Positions 11,894 to 22,743 of a stretch of 64,000 nt of DNA are shown here, in pieces. Below the pieces are notes generated by a model. It was not told the DNA's origin, did not search any database, and saw only the letters and a program-made list of their open reading frames with translations. Position 1 is the first letter of the stretch. Each line of letters opens with the position of its first letter. This DNA is from Mytilisepta virgata (lineage: Eukaryota > Mollusca > Bivalvia > Mytilida > Mytilidae). The DNA is taken from contig CM051512.1 of assembly GCA_028015205.1 (NCBI GenBank), positions 26,195,139 to 26,259,138 on the forward strand. Reading direction: 5' to 3'. The translations under genes were made by a program, and so were the position numbers.

Positions 11894-12176
11894 CTCATTT
11901 CAGAGGTATAAAGCCTTGAAAATTTGCAGGAAATAGGTTTTCTCTGGATTTCTCATTGTCTTTGCATTGGCAACTTCAGTCTCTCAAAAATGTATGAAAA
12001 AAAAAACGGATTTCATAAAATTTTGTCAAATACCATTTTAAGGTATATATGATTGAATTATAAAAGAAAAAGTGGGGGTTCATGGGCAAAAAATTTAAAG
12101 TTTAAGAAATTGATAAAACCCGAGGATTCCGAAAATCTGACAAAAAGACCAAAACATGACCAGCGAGCATCCTTAA
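11894..12176 (+). repeat. Dispersed repeat D, copy 1
   Basis: About 283 bp nearly identical to 29945-30229, sharing 'TATAAAGCCTTGAAAATTTG', 'GGTTTTCTCTGGATTT' and 'GACCAGCGAGCATCCTTAA'. Similarity starts and stops abruptly. Both copies keep a roughly 40-residue frame (MNYKRK, then PEDSENLTKRPKHDQRASL), but nucleotide similarity is equally high outside it, so coding is not established. Confidence 0.7.
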
Positions 12177-12690
12177 TTGAACACTTTGATTTTTTAGATA
12201 AAGCAGGATGTTTCAAATATTTAATATTACCAATTGTTCTGCACGAGAGAGAAAAGCGCGCGTGAAATATGGGATATTCCCACAAACTTACTACATGCAT
12301 TTATCTATTCATTAATGTTTCGAAGACTCTTTCAATATTCTGGGGAAATAAAAATACCAACAACAGTACGGTGCACAGTCATAACCCATGAGATGTCGGT
12401 TTTGTATACTATGTCTCTAACCCTCCAATCTACAATATAAAATAACTGCTATCTTTATATAATTCTCTGTAATTATCGAATGTGTCAATATTTAAAGAGA
12501 TTTCTTAAGATGTCCCAGTAAATTATTTGTTTTAATATGTGTTTCCTGTATATTTCTGTAATTTTTTGTATTTCTTTTAAAAATTGTCAAATTGTTCATT
12601 TATAAGTGTTATATGAGTATTTGCTTTTTAACAAATAGGTTTTCCTGCTTTAAGGTATGACATATGTAATAACTATTGATAAAAATTCGT
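12177..12690. other. AT-rich spacer, no gene seen
   Basis: No coding region, RNA gene or recognised repeat. Confidence 0.4.
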
Positions 12691-13626
12691 AAGGGTTCCG
12701 CGGAACCCAGTGTCTCGCCTACTTTTGATGTTGTCTATATTTTCAGTGTGATAGGTGAATGCACATAATAGAATGCAATGTTAAGTCCATTTATACGTAA
12801 AAAACTGAAAAACAGAAATAAATATTTTACAAAATTTTCTCCTGGATACAATCTTTATATCATAAACAAGCTTCTGTCCAAATTTGGTAAAATTCCTGGA
12901 TAGTTTAAGAAAGTTATTAAAATTTTAAAAACTTTAACCACAGAGTGAATGTAATGTTTCCTGGCAGAAAAACTAAGTCCATTTATAAGTAAAATACGGA
13001 AAATTTTTTTTTTTTTTTACTAAATTTACTTCTGGATACTATATTATGATCATAAACAAGCTTCTGTCCAAGTTTGGTACAAATCCAGGATAGTTTAAGA
13101 AAGTTATTAAAATTTTGAAAACTTTAACCACAGAATGAATGTAATGTTTCCTGGCAGAAAAACTAAGTCCATTTATAAGTAATATACAGAAAAACTGGAA
13201 TTTTTATTTAAAAAATTTACTTCTGGATACTATCTTATGATCATAAACAAGCTTCTGTCCAAGTTTGGTACAAATCCAGGATATTTTAAGAAAGTTATTA
13301 AAATTTTAAAAACTTTAACCACAGAGCGAATGTAATGTTTCCTGGCAGAAAAACTAAGTCCATTTATAAGTAAAATACGGAAAAACTGGAATTTTTTTTT
13401 TTACAAAATTTCCTTCTGGATACTATCTTATGATCATAAACAAGCCTCTGTCCAAGTTTGGTAGAAATCCAGGATAGTTTAAGAAAGTTATTAAAATTTC
13501 AAAAACTTTAACCACAGGGTGAATATTTGTGGACGCCGCCGACGACGACGACGACGACGACGACGACGGAATGTAGGATCGCTATGTCTCGCTTTTTCGA
13601 CAAAAGTCGAAGGCTCGACAAAAATG
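12691..13626 (+). repeat. Element with four tandem 190-bp modules
   Basis: Opens with the self-complementary GGGTTCCGCGGAACCC and 'AGTGTCTCGCCTACTTTTG'. Four modules of about 190 bp follow (from 12783), each with 'AAGTCCATTTATAAGTAAAA', 'GATCATAAACAAGCTTCTG', 'CCAAGTTTGGTACAAATCC' and 'CTTTAACCACAGAGTGAATG'. A (GAC)n tract and 'ATCGCTATGTCTCGC' then 'AAAAGTCGAAGGCTCGAC' close it. TGTCTCGC occurs near both ends in the same orientation. Non-coding; plan resembles the AGCTCACC element (short ends, tandem modules, trinucleotide tract) without sequence similarity. Confidence 0.7.
13541..13568 (+). repeat. (GAC)n microsatellite
   Basis: About nine GAC units, near the 3' end of the 190-bp module element. 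Confidence 0.95.
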
Positions 13627-13847
13627 TTCTTCATGTAAATAAGAAGACAAAGATAAATGGATTACCGATAAAGAAATAAATACTTACAGTCCAACAAATC
13701 TACTTTGGATAAATACAAGGAAATAAATATCTTTTTCATCTCAAAATGAAGTTTCAGTGCCGTTTGTCTTGCCTGCGACAATGTAAGTCAGTCTTAGGTA
13801 TTTGGTTTTCGGCGGAGACGGCGTTAACAACTACATACACATATCCT

Positions 13848-14377
13848 AGGCTTTTTACTTGACGTTTGTCATTTAGTGAAAGGTAAACTTCATTAAATTA
13901 AAACACAAAATAGGAGTTGAGGCTATATGTTTAGCATTGATTAGCAGTTGACCATTAAAAGATACTTATATCTTAACAAAGTATGTTTTAAATTTTAACA
14001 AGATATATTAAGCACATCGAAGTCTACACGATTTTTAATTTACCCAAAAATTGTTAATTTTGTGATTTTTCGTGCACATTTGATTTTTTTACGGACAAGG
14101 CGACATAACTCCAGAACAACATCTGACTTTAATACGGTAACAGTATAGACATGATAGAGTAGCCTAAGGAAATTTCAGTCTAGTGAGTCTTTTTAGCAAC
14201 TTCAAACTTTGATCACAGATACAAAGAACTTGGCAATATTTTGTAACCATTTTTCACCATTTTAGTAAGGATGATTTAAGTTTTTTAGAATAATTATGAA
14301 TATTTACCCTGGAAACAATAAGAAAAATGTGTTCATGTACTTATTAATAAAGTTTCATTTTTTTAAGTAGAAAGGCT
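13848..14377 (+). mobile_element. MULE-type MITE (family B), copy 1
   Basis: 530 bp with imperfect inverted ends: AGGCTTTTTACTTGACG at the left and TTTAAGTAGAAAGGCT at the right. It is flanked by a perfect 9-bp direct repeat ACATATCCT (13839-13847 and 14378-14386). Other copies lie at 19990-20517 (reverse), 24009-24534 and 36429-36954 (reverse). A 9-bp duplication is typical of Mutator-like elements, so MULE origin is inferred. No coding capacity. Confidence 0.92.
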
Positions 14378-14519
14378 ACATATCCTTTGATTAACTAAGT
14401 GTCAGCCTGACCTTGATTTTATAAAGCTCCAATGATCAGCTTAAAGTAGTTAGCTTAGTTTAATAATGTTTCTAGGTCGGTCAACCTTTTTACGTATGCA
14501 GATTCGTTGCGAGGCGTGT

Positions 14520-14656
14520 CAACGGCGGATCCAGTATATTTGAAAAAGGGGGGGGGGGTATATACCATGTATATCGATAAGAAAAATATTTTTTTTGGCG
14601 ATCAAAAAGGGGGGGGCGTACGCCTTCTACTCCCCCCTGTGGATTCGCCACTGGGT
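14520..14656 (+). repeat. Short foldback element with poly-G and poly-C cores
   Basis: GGCGGATCCAG at the left is mirrored by CTGTGGATTCGCC at the right, with G-runs of 7-11 and a C-run inside. Probably a small non-autonomous DNA element. Confidence 0.6.
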
Positions 14657-15049
14657 GTATTATTTTTTATTGAAGAGATTGGGCAGAGTTTGGGCAAAGT
14701 TTTTAATTTGCATAAGGCTAGTCCATTTGATTTTGTGTATGTCCATGGCGACTCCCGTTATATATTATTGAGCTGCATTTGGTAATTGTAATGTTATCAT
14801 ATAGAACTATTGAATAAATCAAGGTGTAATTGTAAGAGATTAGATAAAACTCAATTTCATTCTAATAAAAATGCACTGTGTATAAAAACATTAATTAAAA
14901 AAAAATAAGATCAATATCCATGTATCAGGGTATGAATGGGTCACTGATAATAACTGGACATAAATCAATTTGAATATCTGACATTCCTAATGAAACTGAA
15001 TTTTCCGTAGTTATTCAACATGTTTAGGCTGCGCCCGAAGTATTATATA
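14657..15049. other. AT-rich spacer, no gene seen
   Basis: No coding region or repeat recognised. Confidence 0.4.
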
Positions 15050-15440
15050 GGTGGTTCTAAATTAGCATTTGCGGTGTGCCGTGGTGGTGCCGGATATGAT
15101 AGAAGCGGAAATGGCGTCACCGGAAGCGAAAGTCACGTGACCATAACCGGAAATACCAGAAGTTGTTGGTCCATCATTTTTTTTATTTAAGTGACGTAAA
15201 TCAACTGTCCGACCCGGAACTGTGCTGTGCGCTTACGTAGGCGGAACTGGAAGTACCAGGAAGTTGTTTGCGCGCAGCTGGAAGTGATTTTCCTCGTCAT
15301 TTTTCCATGTATTGTTTGCGGAAGTGACGTCAGTCACGGGCTGGGATATGTTTGCGTGCCTTGACCCGATGTCTGTTTTGCGCATGCTTGACCGGAATTC
15401 GGATTAGATTATCCCCCCTTTCCCGCGCTTTTCATTCTCG
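15050..15440. other. GC-richer patch rich in CCGGAA/GGAAGT
   Basis: In contrast to its AT-rich surroundings this stretch has several ACCGGAA, CGGAAGT and GGAAGTG strings, one CACGTGAC and two TGACGT. Those strings resemble ETS, E-box and CRE-type sites. It lies about 0.7-1 kb upstream of the predicted first coding exon of the Toll-like receptor. A regulatory role is inference only; it could equally be a dispersed repeat. Confidence 0.35.
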
Positions 15441-15504
15441 GTTGTCTCTGATATGTCATCTGTCTGTATAGGGTTAGGGTCTCGCATTGAGTCCCTAGGG
15501 CTGA

Positions 15505-15990
15505 TACTGTACTCATTTTGCTCTTCTCTTCCTCCGTGCTGTTTTTCACTGTTCATCGCTGCTCATGACTCTACTCATTCTCCTCTTCCTCTTTGCTACT
15601 CATCGCTGCTCAGCGCCATGGTCTCGTGCACATTTAGGTTTTTGAGGATGAGGAGTGAGATAGATTGTTTTTGAGGAAGAGGAGGGGTCATTGTCTTCTT
15701 GTCTTGGTCTTGGTGTTCTTTGTCTGGGTCGTCATGAGACACGATTTCTAGATAGTGTTTTCTTCCTTGTATCTTTGCGAGGTGAATGATTCTCTCCACT
15801 GTTGAGGGCTTCACTCCGCTGCACACCGCAGCTCTGAACTATACTTATATTGCTCTTCTTTTACTCCATGCTCCTTGTCACTGTTTATCGCTGCTTATGA
15901 CTGTACTCATTCTGCTCTTTTCTTGTTCTGCGCTGCTCTATGCTGCCCATCGCTGCTCAGTACCATTCCCTCGTGCTCATTTCTATTTTT
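15505..15990 (+). repeat. Direct duplication, offset about 330 bp
   Basis: 15505-15650 and 15835-15990 share 'ACTGTACTCATT...GCTCTTCT', 'CATCGCTGCTCATGACT', 'CGCTGCTCAG' and 'TCGTGCTCATTT', with scattered differences. Pyrimidine-rich. No coding frame persists through both units. Confidence 0.6.
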
Positions 15991-16089
15991 GTGACGTTGA
16001 AGATTATGTGTAATTCCTGTTTCCGAAAGTTTTATCCATGTTGACTTTTAAGACTTACCTATTTGTTATTTTAAATGTACAGAATAGTA

Positions 16090-16120
16090 ATGAAGTCTGG
16101 AGATCTTCATCAAGAAATCA
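16090..16120 (+). CDS. Predicted first coding exon of the Toll-like receptor
   Basis: The large receptor frame has no ATG at its 5' end, so I looked upstream. ATG at 16090 opens ten codons (MKSGDLHQEI) plus one base, directly followed by a good donor GTATGT (16121-16126). Joined to the acceptor at 16496 it makes an Asn codon and stays in frame with the hydrophobic stretch IALVVLICG, giving a normal signal peptide. The fit of start, donor, phase and signal peptide supports it. It remains a prediction: another upstream exon could supply the start. Confidence 0.5.
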
Positions 16121-16157
16121 GTATGTGAGACAAACAGTAGATAATACAATGGATCAT

Positions 16158-16440
16158 GCTTTTATGTGACTACGCATCGACCTGTATATACAGTGCAGTG
16201 TATACGGATCGCGGAATGCCCACGTTTTTAGACAATTGCTCACCACCTATCCGATCCACGTTGGCTGATTATTGACTTCGCTCAACGTGGGCATCCGTTA
16301 TCAGGTATATAGTAACATCGTTGGCGACAGCCATTGCTACTTCAATTCCTAGAGTCAAATATGAGAGGGAAATATGATTTTTCCGTTAACCGAGTGAAAT
16401 ATCGGATTTTACTTAACTCGTTAGTACGGCTATTTCACCA
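16158..16440 (+). repeat. Dispersed repeat in the predicted receptor intron
   Basis: Matches in reverse complement part of 28045-28195: 'TTATGTGACTACGC', 'CGTTGGCGACAGCC', 'GAGTGAAATATCGG' and 'TATTTCACC'. It also has an extra hairpin (GCCCACGTT and AACGTGGGC). Lies inside the inferred intron 16121-16496. Confidence 0.55.
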
Positions 16441-16496
16441 TACACAATATAATAATTATTAGATTCAATAACTTGATATATATCTTTTCATTTTAG

Positions 16497-18571
16497 ACAT
16501 TGCCTTAGTGGTTTTGATATGTGGTACATGCGCTACAGTTGATGCGTCAGTAAAACAATGGTGTCCGAAATTTTGTGTATGCAATTCCACGAAATTAAAA
16601 GTCATTTGTGATGGTCGTGAGGGCAAGCCTCAATCAGTTATACCCCGATTACCAGCAAACACTTATATTCTGGTATTCAGATATAACAGGATTTACAGTC
16701 TATCAAGGAGTTCTTTCAAAAATGTAAAAAATTCTACCTTACAATTCCTCAAACTGCAGTATTGTGATATCCGAAATATTGATAAAGATGCTTTTGTTGA
16801 CCTGACGCATTTAGAAGAATTGGAATTAACCGGAAATACAGCCCTAACCCCAAAGGATATTTCTCGTTGCTTATTAAGCCTTTCAAGGTCAACTTTTAAG
16901 AATTTATCTGTTATGTACATGTCGACTGCATCGTGGGAAAATTTACCAGACAACATGTTTAATGGTTTGTTGTCGACAAACGTAAGAAGTATTAGTATTG
17001 TATACAGTCGGATAAAATTTTTGAATGGAAAGATTTATAAAGATTTGAGAAGTCTAAAATATTTAGACTTGTCGTGGAACGCAATTTCAAACTTCGATTG
17101 TAGTGGTTTAACAGGATTGGAAATGTTAAATCTTAATGGAAACTTCATGAATTATGTGCCAAACTTTTGTAACTCACCTCTTTCAGAGACTCTGAAAATC
17201 TTAAGTCTAAATTATGGGAAAATACAAACTTTGAAAAGGCAAATAAAATGTCTGAATAAATTAGAAGAATTGAGTTTAAATGGGTTGTCCGTGCGTCTTC
17301 TTTATGACAACACATTTGCAGACCTTCCTTTATTAAAAACTCTTCGTCTAGAACGGTTAGGATCTTCTTTAAAGACAATTCGAAATAATGCTTTCAACAG
17401 TTCGACGTTGGAAACTCTACTATTTTCAACTCAAAATTCATTTACGTTTAAGACATCGAAACATTTGAATCCAAAATATATTTTTGCAAATTGTCCCAGT
17501 TTAAAACACTTGGACGTATCGGAAAACCTCATGAAAATGTCACATCAAGATTTAGTTGATATGTTTTCACCTTTGAAATCTCTTAGAATTCTTAAAATGA
17601 AAAAGATGCACATTCAGACAATTCCGATTGGTCTGTTCAGCTTACTGCCGGCACTGAGGGAGTTATATTTAGACGATAATAGGATATCTCACTGGAACGA
17701 AGGTATTCCATTTGAGAACATGACATCTCTAGAGCTTATGTCTTTGAAATTCAACAGAATAAGTGTCATCAACGAGACCTCATTTCCAAAGGAATTACTC
17801 AACGGATCGTTGAAAACATTGATGCTTTATGGAAATCCATTTTCTTGCAACTGTGATTTAATGTGGTTCAGAAATTGGATGAGATCAACCAAGGTTTTGT
17901 TGATTAATTCAGACAAATTCAAATGTGCTGTATCAGAAAAATTGGTATTGAACTATAACCCCACATCTGATGTTTGCTCACCAAGGAATATCGTTATACC
18001 AGTCGTAACCAGTATATCATCATTTCTTGTTTTTTTATTTCTTATATCCTTTATAATATACATCTGTAGATGGAAAATTCGCTTTCATATATATAAACTT
18101 CGGAACCGCAACAGAGAATATCAATCTATTCCGGGAGTTGACGATTTTGTGTACGATTGCTACGTTGTTTATTGTGAAGACGACTTCTTATGGGTAAAGA
18201 CATTTTTGATTCCAAACGTTGAGACACAACACGCATACCGACTGTGCCTTCAAGACCGGGATTTCACGATTGGAGGGATAATTATTGATCAGATGCTTAG
18301 CAACATAAGAAAAAGCAGGACTGTCATACTCGTTATGTCAAATAATTTTGCAAAAGACGAATGGTGTAAATTTCAGTTGGCCGTTGTTCAAGATTTGGAA
18401 ATTGTTTCTGGATCTCCAGTTTTGATACCCACACTTTTGCATGAGATAGAATATAAATATATGAATGAAACAATATATAATTTTATCTCTAGAAGAGGAT
18501 ATATTTCCTGGGATGACAGTGAATCAGTCCAAGAATCATTCTGGAACCAAATTATAGATCATCTAAAATAA
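16497..18571 (+). CDS. Toll-like receptor (LRR - TM - TIR), main exon
   Basis: A membrane pattern-recognition receptor of innate immunity, signalling through its cytoplasmic TIR domain. Residues are numbered from the GTG codon at 16508. Cys 19, 23, 25 and 34 form an LRRNT cap. Leucine-rich repeats run to about 440 (for example LRSLKYLDLSWNAISNF and LPALRELYLDDNRI). One LRRCT cap (NPFSCNCDLMWF to DVCS) spans about 440-492, so this is a single-cysteine-cluster TLR. A membrane span lies at about 496-520 (VVTSISSFLVFLFLISFII). The TIR domain (546-687) has box 1 YDCYVVYC, box 2 RDFTIGG and box 3 FW. The frame is open upstream to the acceptor TTTTCATTTTAG at 16496 with no ATG, so translation must start in an upstream exon (16090-16120 proposed, total about 701 residues, normal for the family). 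Stop TAA at 18569-18571. Confidence 0.93.
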
Positions 18572-18638
18572 CCAAATGAAGTGTAAAAGTCGACAAAATG
18601 AATCACTAATGTTTTAAACATCTCTTTTTGCGACAGAA

Positions 18639-18660
18639 AATAAAAATAAAATCAAATAAA
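18639..18660 (+). terminator. Polyadenylation signals of the receptor gene
   Basis: Three AATAAA hexamers (18639, 18645, 18655) lie 68-90 bp after the receptor stop codon, a plausible 3' end for a short 3' UTR. Confidence 0.6.
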
Positions 18661-19670
18661 ATACATGTAAAACTATCGCAATTACATCAACAGACGCTTT
18701 AACATTTCCAAATCAATTTATATAAATTTTCAATAAAAGAGTTATCAATTTACCCGAAAACCATGCAATCTGGGACCTTTATGTCTATTACCTTTCTATT
18801 TCTTTGTTTCGGACTTCTTGACTCCTACCCAAAATCGTATTTAATTCAAGAATACATTAAACATGCTTTGATATTTTCCGAAATGGTTCATTGATTCCCT
18901 AGTATCTGGGATTGGCCTCATTTGACGGTTAAATATTTGGCATCTCCATCCAATGTTTTCACATATTTAACTTTTCTTCTAATGAGATTTTAATTTTGAC
19001 CGTTAGCATTCGATAGAACAAGTTTAGTAACAGTGTTCGAAAATTATGCACAATCGACATCCTTTACAATGATATATTATTACCAAATGGTCTGCTTTTT
19101 CAACCCTAAATCTCTATCTGAAATTCGAAACCTTCGGATTTTATTATATTTAACAAAACTGAATCAAAACCGACATACAGGCATTACCATTTTCATTTAC
19201 AAGCATTTTTCGTTTAGTGCAAAATTTGAAATAAAAAATATCATATTAATCATCTGTAGCATGCTTCATAAACAACAAACCCCTACAACTTTTATAATAC
19301 AAGGAAAACAAACGCTTTACTTAGTTACATATTAGTAAGACATCTGTTATTATTTTGTTTTAGAAGTTTCTGACATTTGTATAAAAAATCTTTGAGTTGC
19401 AACATAATTTTGTCTTGCATTAAAACATATATTATAATGTTAAGTTTTTTGGATAAAAATAACCATTGCTATGTTGATACCTAATTATTCATATTATAAA
19501 TATTTTTCGGAGAAGGATTTATATAAACATCCAGTTGCTTGTTTCCGAATCACATCTATCTTTAATATTGTATTGTTTTGTGATGTGTGCTTGATGTTTT
19601 TGAATAAATATGTTTATACTAACTTTTATAATACTACGGAGTGTCACCGTTGTGTAAATAGCTATGTCTT
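18661..19670. other. AT-rich spacer, no gene seen
   Basis: No supported coding region. A 100-residue open frame near 19033 has low-complexity composition and no recognisable domain. Confidence 0.4.
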
Positions 19671-20557
19671 TAGATGGTTTTGGCTTTACCATTTTTTGTC
19701 TTTTTGGCCTTTTTGAATTTGCTCTTCAGAGTTTGGATATCGGCAAAAGAATACCGAAGAGACAAAACAGTGGAGAGTCCACATACTCGAAGTCGAAAGA
19801 AAAGACAAAGTCATGAGAATGGAACACAACAAACATACGTCACAAGGATACATGTATAACTAAAAGAATAAAAACGTATAATAAACTAAAAAACTAAAGA
19901 CAGAGTATTTCAGTGTTTTATTGGTTTTTCAACATTTTAGGCCTCGAGCTCAACTGATTATTCGTAAATCGAAGAAATGTGCGCATCTTGGCCTTTCTAC
20001 TTAAAAAAATGAAACTTTATTAATAAGTACATGAACACATTTTTCTTATTGTTTCCAGGGTAAATATTCATAATTATTCTAAAAAACTTAAATCATCCTT
20101 ACTAAAATGATGAAAAATGGTTACAAAATATTGCCAAGTTCTTTGTATCTGTGATCAAAGTTTGAAGTTGCTAAAAAGACTCACTAGACTGAAATTTCCT
20201 TAGGCTCCTCTATCATGTCTATACTGTTACCGTATTAAAGTCAGATGTTGTTCTGGAGTTATGTCGCCTTGTCCGTAAAAAAATCAAATGTGCACGAAAA
20301 ATCACAAAATTAACAATTTTTGGGTAAATTAAAAATCGTGTACACTTCGATGTGCTCAATATATCTTGTTAAAATTTGAAATATACTTTGTTAAGATAAG
20401 TATCTTTTAATGGTCAACTGCTAATCAATGGTAAACATATAGCCTCAACTCCTATTTTGTGTTTTAATTTAATGAAGTTTACCCTTCACTAAATGACAAA
20501 CGTTAAGTAAAAAGCATACGCATCTTGTGCATCAAAATTTGTATCAAAGAATTTATA
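19671..20557 (+). repeat. Hammerhead-bearing repeat family, decayed copy, MITE-interrupted
   Basis: Shares with 26818-26990 the strings 'GATGGTTTTGGCTTTACC', 'GAATTTGCTCTTCA', 'TTTTCAACATTT', 'GAAATGTGC.CATCTTG' and 'TGCATCAAAA'. About 170 bp of other sequence separates the first and second halves (19743-19918). The ribozyme core is damaged: CTGATTA instead of CTGATGA near 19956, and GAAGAAA for CGAAA. A family B MITE is inserted at 19990. Confidence 0.6.
19990..20517 (-). mobile_element. MULE-type MITE (family B), copy 2
   Basis: 528-bp reverse-oriented copy of the element at 13848. The 9-bp flanks are GCGCATCTT (19981-19989) and ACGCATCTT (20518-20526), 8 of 9 identical. The empty site is visible at 26936-26970, where the same host repeat reads GCACATCTTGTGCATC without interruption. 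Confidence 0.9.
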
Positions 20558-21345
20558 TATCAGTTAGATGCAAAACATCTAAACGTAGTTTACCATAGAC
20601 CCCTATGGGATAATTCATTAAGGTATCCGGACCATAAATGACCACGTGATTATTCAAAAGTTCCCGGATGTTCCATACAACGCAATTGAAATGACCTCGG
20701 TAATTGTCGGCAAACTTCGGAAATGCCAATATAACTAACTCATTTTTATAGACTCTGCATATAAGCAACAAAGTGGGTTTCAACTTGAGAAAACTATATA
20801 TACAAAATTCCAGCTTTAAATTGTTTGGTTCAGCCATTCACGGTCAAAAAGAGATACAATCTTCGATCATGATCTATTATGGTCCGGATACCTTAAAAGA
20901 TCTTCTTATTGAAATAACTTAGCCCAGTGAAACTGGTTTGCTAACCAAGATGGACACCAAAGCCAATGTCAGTTTAGAATAAAACCCTATAGAATTAACT
21001 ACTTAAACATCCTCTTTTCTGAAACTATAAGCCAGAAACAAAGCTGGCAGCAATAGTCATAGAGTGTTTGTTTTTCCAAATTGTATTCAGTGATCCGAAT
21101 TGATATCCAAGATGTCTGAAACCAATCAGCCAAACGAAAGTTAACTTGGCAGTAATGGTTCTTTGGTTCTTATATGACCTCTTTCAAAACTATATCCTAT
21201 ATAGCAAAATTATATCGGAAAATTTACTAAGGATCTTATTTTCTGAAACCAGCAAGCCAGTTGAAATCGAACACGACAGCAATATCCCTATACGAGAAAT
21301 ATAAAATCCAGGTATAATATAAAGGCTCCTAGGGGTCCATTATTT
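20558..21345 (+). repeat. AGCTCACC-family element, degenerate, MITE-interrupted
   Basis: Holds degraded modules ('TAGACCCCTATGGGATAATT', 'AGATCTTCTTATTGAAATAA', 'AACCAAGATGGACACC', 'ATAGTCATAGAG'). A family A MITE is inserted at 20618-20896, between 'GGGATAATTCA' and 'AAGATCTTCTT', i.e. in the module's ATTCATTAAAAATCTTC block. Neither terminus is well preserved. Confidence 0.65.
20618..20896 (+). mobile_element. TTAA-flanked MITE (family A), intact copy
   Basis: 279 bp with near-perfect inverted ends TTAAGGTATCCGGACCATAA and TTATGGTCCGGATACCTTAA. TTAA at each end fits a TTAA target. This is the uninterrupted version of the copy at 2858-4679 and shows the pre-insertion site of the Tc1 transposon. 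A 94-residue open frame through it is not supported as coding. Confidence 0.9.
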
Positions 21346-21834
21346 TCTATGTATATTTGCAGACGTGAATACTGTAACAGACAAATGTAAGACAGGATAA
21401 TTCCAACCGGGGGTAACATTTTTCTGTCCGACACGGTGCTTGGCATAAAATATGTCTTCACGATGACGGACGTATCCTATGATAAATCTCTCTGTATAAA
21501 TGAAACTTTTTTCTCTTTACATTACGAAAAAAGTCTAAGAAAAAGATCGAAGGTGAGAATGGCCGCCATGACAAAACAAAAATCGTTCTAAAAAGCGAAG
21601 GATTATCATTATGGACTAAAACAAGTCATCTGAAAAAAATCATCCATCATTTGGTTTTATACTAACAATATTAAACTTAAAACGTATGACAAATCTGTGG
21701 TAATTTTCTATTTTCAAGCAATTTCTTCCTTTCAAATCTGGAAATGTCTATGTTTTCTTGCATTATGACATAATGACGTCTGCAAAACTGTGATGTGCCC
21801 TTTTGTGTCACGTGATGTGAGACTATAATAATCC
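21346..21834. other. No gene seen
   Basis: Mixed AT-rich sequence with no coding frame or recognised repeat. Confidence 0.4.
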
Positions 21835-21928
21835 GACAATTCCACTCGAGGGTTCAGATTTTCCAGTCAGAAACGAGGCTTGCCGAGTTTCTGATGATAG
21901 AAAATGTGAACCCGAGGGTGGAATTGTC
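21835..21928. repeat. Foldback hairpin, about 45-bp arms
   Basis: GACAATTCCACTCGAGGGTT at the left is mirrored by the reverse complement near 21909-21928 (ACCCGAGGGTGGAATTGTC). Arms continue inward over TCAGAAACGAGGC and CCGAGTTTCTGA. A palindromic dispersed repeat with no coding content. Confidence 0.8.
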
Positions 21929-22206
21929 CAGTCTCACATTTTTTACCATGACTGATTATTTTTCTCACATTTCGCGGCTGAATATTTAAAGAAATACACA
22001 TGGCCTCCATGGCACGAAAATGCGCTCTATTAAACTAGATAAAAGATCGTATGCTTTTTGGTTTTGTACCAAAAGTACAAAACTTAAAAAAAAATATCTT
22101 TTAGGTTTTTTGCATTGTTACGTCGGTGTAGGTCATGTGATGTGAGATGCATGAATCTCTCACTGGTGTCTCGCACGGAATAAAACTGTCCAAAACACAT
22201 AGAAAT

Positions 22207-22395
22207 GTGAGAAAAGGATATTCCACATTGGTGTCTTACTCCGGTTAACATGGTCCTCAACCGATTGTAATTAGAGAAAAGGATATTCCACATTTGTGTC
22301 CTACATCGGTAAACATTGTTCTCAAGCCCTTCTAATAAGAAAAAGGATATTCCGCAAGGGTGTCTTACACCGGTAAAAATTGTCCTCAACCCGCA
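22207..22395 (+). repeat. Three tandem 62-bp units
   Basis: Each unit has 'AAAAGGATATTCC', then 'GTGTCTTAC..CGGT' and 'ATTGTCCTCAA'. The minus-strand open frame across it is repeat-derived. Confidence 0.75.
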
Positions 22396-22743
22396 GTAAA
22401 ATGAAAGAAATTGCCTATATATTGAACAACGCCAAACGTCAATATTTCACCTTATTGCATGTATAATTTATATCAAATAATATTTATCTAATATCAAACA
22501 TACAATCATGTATTTATAGCTATGTCACAATACACCTTGAACTCTGAGGTTGTTATCATAGATAACATCCTCGACATGGAAAGTAGGGTATTTTCGGAAA
22601 TTAAAAACCAGTTTACTTTACTTGATATCTCTTTAAATGCGTAACGAAATTGACGTTGCATTTTTATTTTTGCTTTTTGACCAACAATCATATATTTTTA
22701 CTGCAGAAAAGGCAAAACCGGAGATAAATCCGTTATTTCCTTT
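22396..22743. other. AT-rich sequence downstream of kinase gene 1
   Basis: No gene seen. The inner part (22724-22743) begins the outer stem of the hairpin that follows. Confidence 0.4.

Noticed and set aside
12053..12265. Conserved 40-residue frame shared with 30107-30304
   Set aside because: Similarity is as high outside the frame as in it, so it reflects a dispersed repeat rather than selection on a protein.
16508..16510. GTG as the start codon of the Toll-like receptor
   Set aside because: The organism is eukaryotic and a splice acceptor lies directly upstream; the codon is internal.
18250..18275. Ile instead of Pro in the receptor's box 2 as a loss-of-function change
   Set aside because: Invertebrate Toll proteins often lack Pro there (Drosophila Toll has a Val-Gly-Gly type loop), so it is not evidence of inactivity.
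21893..21908. CTGATGATAGAAAATG as a hammerhead core
   Set aside because: CTGATGA and GAAA are only two bases apart, so no stem II is possible, and the text belongs to a foldback arm.
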